The notes under the pieces are model-generated. The model was not told the origin of the DNA, did no database searches, and saw only the letters and a program-made list of their open reading frames with translations. DNA of 64,000 nucleotides from Phragmites australis (taxonomy: Eukaryota > Streptophyta > Magnoliopsida > Poales > Poaceae). A program made the translations under genes and the position numbers. Positions 62,208-64,000 of this stretch are shown piece after piece (the first letter of the stretch is position 1; each line of letters starts with the position of its first letter). Location of the stretch: assembly GCF_958298935.1 (NCBI RefSeq), contig NC_084921.1, positions 51,881,001 to 51,945,000 on the forward strand. The letters are read 5' to 3'.

Positions 62208-63645
62208 TGTCGGAGGGTGAACTCCTATCGAAGGGATCCGGAGGGACCCCTTTTTGAGATTCGGTCGGGGGGATGATTCTGAATATGTTTGCGGGAGAAA
62301 TAAATGGGTGTAAATGCGATGGCAGGTGGGGTGGAATGATCGAATGCAGGATGAAGTAAATGCACTGGAGGGATTTACACAGGTTCGGGCCGCACTGAGC
62401 GTAATACCCTACTCCTGTGTGGATGCTATAAATGCCCTGAAAATACCTCTCAGGAATGTTGCTGGTTACAAGAATGTTTGTCTATCCTAGAGCTTCGGGC
62501 TCGTTGTTCTTCGGTGATCTCAGCTTCTGTGCTTGTACGAAGATGTTCTTCAGCATCTGAGAATGTATATCCGAGTTCTCTAAAGGTTCTTCTAGTTGTC
62601 TTTGTCCGTGCCCACCGGCTCCCTTAAATACTCGCCGGCGGTAGCGTGCCTCGAAAGGGAGGGCACGAGTTCCAAGGCGCCATAAATGGAAATGCGATCA
62701 TTATGGGCTGCTACGTGAAGTGATGGGGGGTTGAAAACGCGCCCCCCACCCTGTCTTCGGTCGTCATGATGGCGCTGGCAACGGGCGCCGTGGAGAGGGC
62801 CCACCGGACAGTCGCAGAGCAGCCAGCGCGTGCCCGCCCGATCTTGTTCGTCTGACACAGCAGGGTGGCCTTGCGATGCTATCCCGAGACGCGCCGGATG
62901 ACGCGGGATGGGACCCGTGCATTAAATGTCCACACGCCCTTCTGCCAGAATGTGGCAGGGACTGATACCGAGCGTGGCAGGAGCAGTTGGAGGTGACAGG
63001 CCACGCGCCCTCTTAAATGCGGTATCGGGCCTCTCACAGGCTGACACCTCACCGCTGGACCCCGGTGGGAGCCACCGACGAAGGACTTCTTGGGCCGTCG
63101 GGGAACCGAATGCTCGGGCGTCACTGTTCATATCCCCGAGCACTCTCTCCCGAAAACGCCCTCTCTTGGTCCTCGAGGAACCGAGTGCTCAGGGGCCACT
63201 ATTCACGGCCCCGAGCACTCTCTCCCGGAATCGACTGTTTGGGTCCTCGGGGAACTGAGTGCTTGGGGGCCACTGTTCGCAACCCCGAGCACTCTCTCCC
63301 GGAACTACCTTCCTTGGGTCCTCGGGGTACTCGGGTGCTCGGGGGCCACTGTTCGCGGCCCCGAGCACATCCTTCCCGGTACTCAGTTCTTCTGGTCGTC
63401 GGGGGACTCTGGTACTCGGGGGGCCACTATCCATGACCCTGAACACTCCCTTCTCGACACTTGGTCTTCGCGGATCATCGGGGAACTTGGGCGCCCGGGG
63501 ACCACCGTTCATGGCCCCGAGCGCTCTCTCCCGGGACTTAGTCTTCTCGAGCTTCGGGGAGATCATCCCCACGGAAGGTCGCCACGTGGCAATCTGCTGA
63601 CCTGGCCTCGGAACTCGGGGACCCCTGGTTCCTGATTCACCGACA
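62208..63645 (-). mobile_element. solo LTR of a gypsy-type retrotransposon
   Basis: Begins TGTCGG and ends CCGACA (inverted match); 1438 bp. Flanks are CTGTA (62203-62207) and GTGTA (63646-63650), a 5-bp target duplication with one mismatch. Minus-strand features fit a gypsy LTR: TATTTAAGGGAG near 62620 as a promoter, then GGAGTAGGGTATTACGC near 62405-62421 and CGGCCCGAACCTG, phrases common in the transcribed end of grass gypsy LTRs. No internal region adjoins it, so it probably formed by LTR-LTR recombination. Confidence 0.85.
63095..63545. repeat. about six tandem 75-bp repeats inside the solo LTR
   Basis: The block CCCCGAGCACTCTCTCCCG recurs near 63135, 63208, 63283, 63361 (variant), 63438 (decayed) and 63516, each followed by GGTCCTCGGGGAAC-like and GGGGCCACTGTTC-like blocks. 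Period about 73-78 bp. It lies at the start (U3) of the LTR on its coding strand, where such arrays often act as enhancers. Confidence 0.85.
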
Positions 63646-64000
63646 GTGTATAATCTGTAATATGCAATAGATCTATAGTTCTATTACCTCATGTTTCATA
63701 AATATTAAATGAAGGTAACCACTATAATTTTTGTATGAAAATCCGCTTTTAATTAAGCGTTTTGTGGTTTTATGAAGTAATTTTGGGCTCAAATCAAAAT
63801 AGTAGTGCAGAAAGTATGATTTTGCAATATATATAGTAAATTGTAAGAATTTAAAAGTATGAAAAGGTAAAGATATGTTTTTAGAAATGTGGGGGCACAG
63901 ATACATCGAACATGTTACGAATCTAGAACTTATTAGGTCTAAAAATACATATTCATAAAAATACATAAACTGATATAATTATAAATAAATACATAGGCTG
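63646..64000. other. AT-rich sequence right of the solo LTR
   Basis: Possibly the rest of the copia relic interrupted by the solo LTR, but no shared motif with the 9.5-12.5 kb element was recognised. No gene. Confidence 0.3.

Noticed and set aside
63017..63635. Repeat-containing ORFs of up to 181 codons
   Set aside because: They follow the 75-bp array of the solo LTR; periodic open frames without a gene.

Overview
This is plant nuclear DNA, almost certainly from a grass (Poaceae). Host genes have short GC-rich exons split by AT-rich introns. Lipoxygenase, fructokinase, SEP15-like, RING-CH and trigger-factor-like exons read as monocot proteins. The space between them is filled with plant LINEs, Ty1/copia and Ty3/gypsy elements, hAT relics and a Stowaway MITE. 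There is no sign of bacterial, organellar or CRISPR content.

Host genes from left to right: (1) the 5' seven exons of a 9-lipoxygenase-type gene on the minus strand (3189 down to base 1, running off the left edge); (2) a disabled ORF for a small membrane-like protein (minus, 4298-4825); (3) a complete four-exon fructokinase gene on the minus strand (23894-21573, 323 aa); (4) a complete four-exon SEP15/selenoprotein-F-like gene on the plus strand (31377-33446, 161 aa) whose last intron has a GC donor; (5) a broken chloroplast trigger-factor-like gene on the plus strand (49976-51732) with a frameshift and a premature TAA; (6) a RING-CH (MARCH-type) membrane E3 ligase gene on the plus strand (54443 to about 59790 or 60321) that carries three retroposon insertions in its introns. 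These genes are unrelated to one another and form no operon or cluster.

Mobile DNA: a degenerate copia element (about 9.5-12.5 kb, minus) with a sister relic near 61.4-62.2 kb; a 5'-truncated LINE (13780-17744) with an intact 16-bp target duplication, an internal 418-bp tandem duplication and a small TIR element in its RNase H domain; more LINE pieces at 18.1-19.1, 35.1-35.9, 39.35-39.55, 55.09-55.39, 55.53-58.00 and 59.28-59.48 kb; a roughly 850-bp foldback at 25.2-26.0 kb; a hAT transposase relic (26.9-27.8 kb) next to a clean 708-bp hAT-type non-autonomous element (27899-28606, TSD CAGATTAC); a Stowaway MITE (37780-38035); a complete, very young LTR retrotransposon (40844-49885, TSD AGATG) whose coding region is dead; and a solo gypsy LTR (62208-63645).

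No new multi-gene system is visible. The most informative points are the young but coding-dead LTR element beside a freshly broken trigger-factor gene, the large foldback, the hAT-type element, the GC-AG intron in the SEP15-like gene, and the stack of retroposons in the RING-CH gene. All exon models were made by eye from splice consensus and remembered family conservation. Nothing was aligned or searched.
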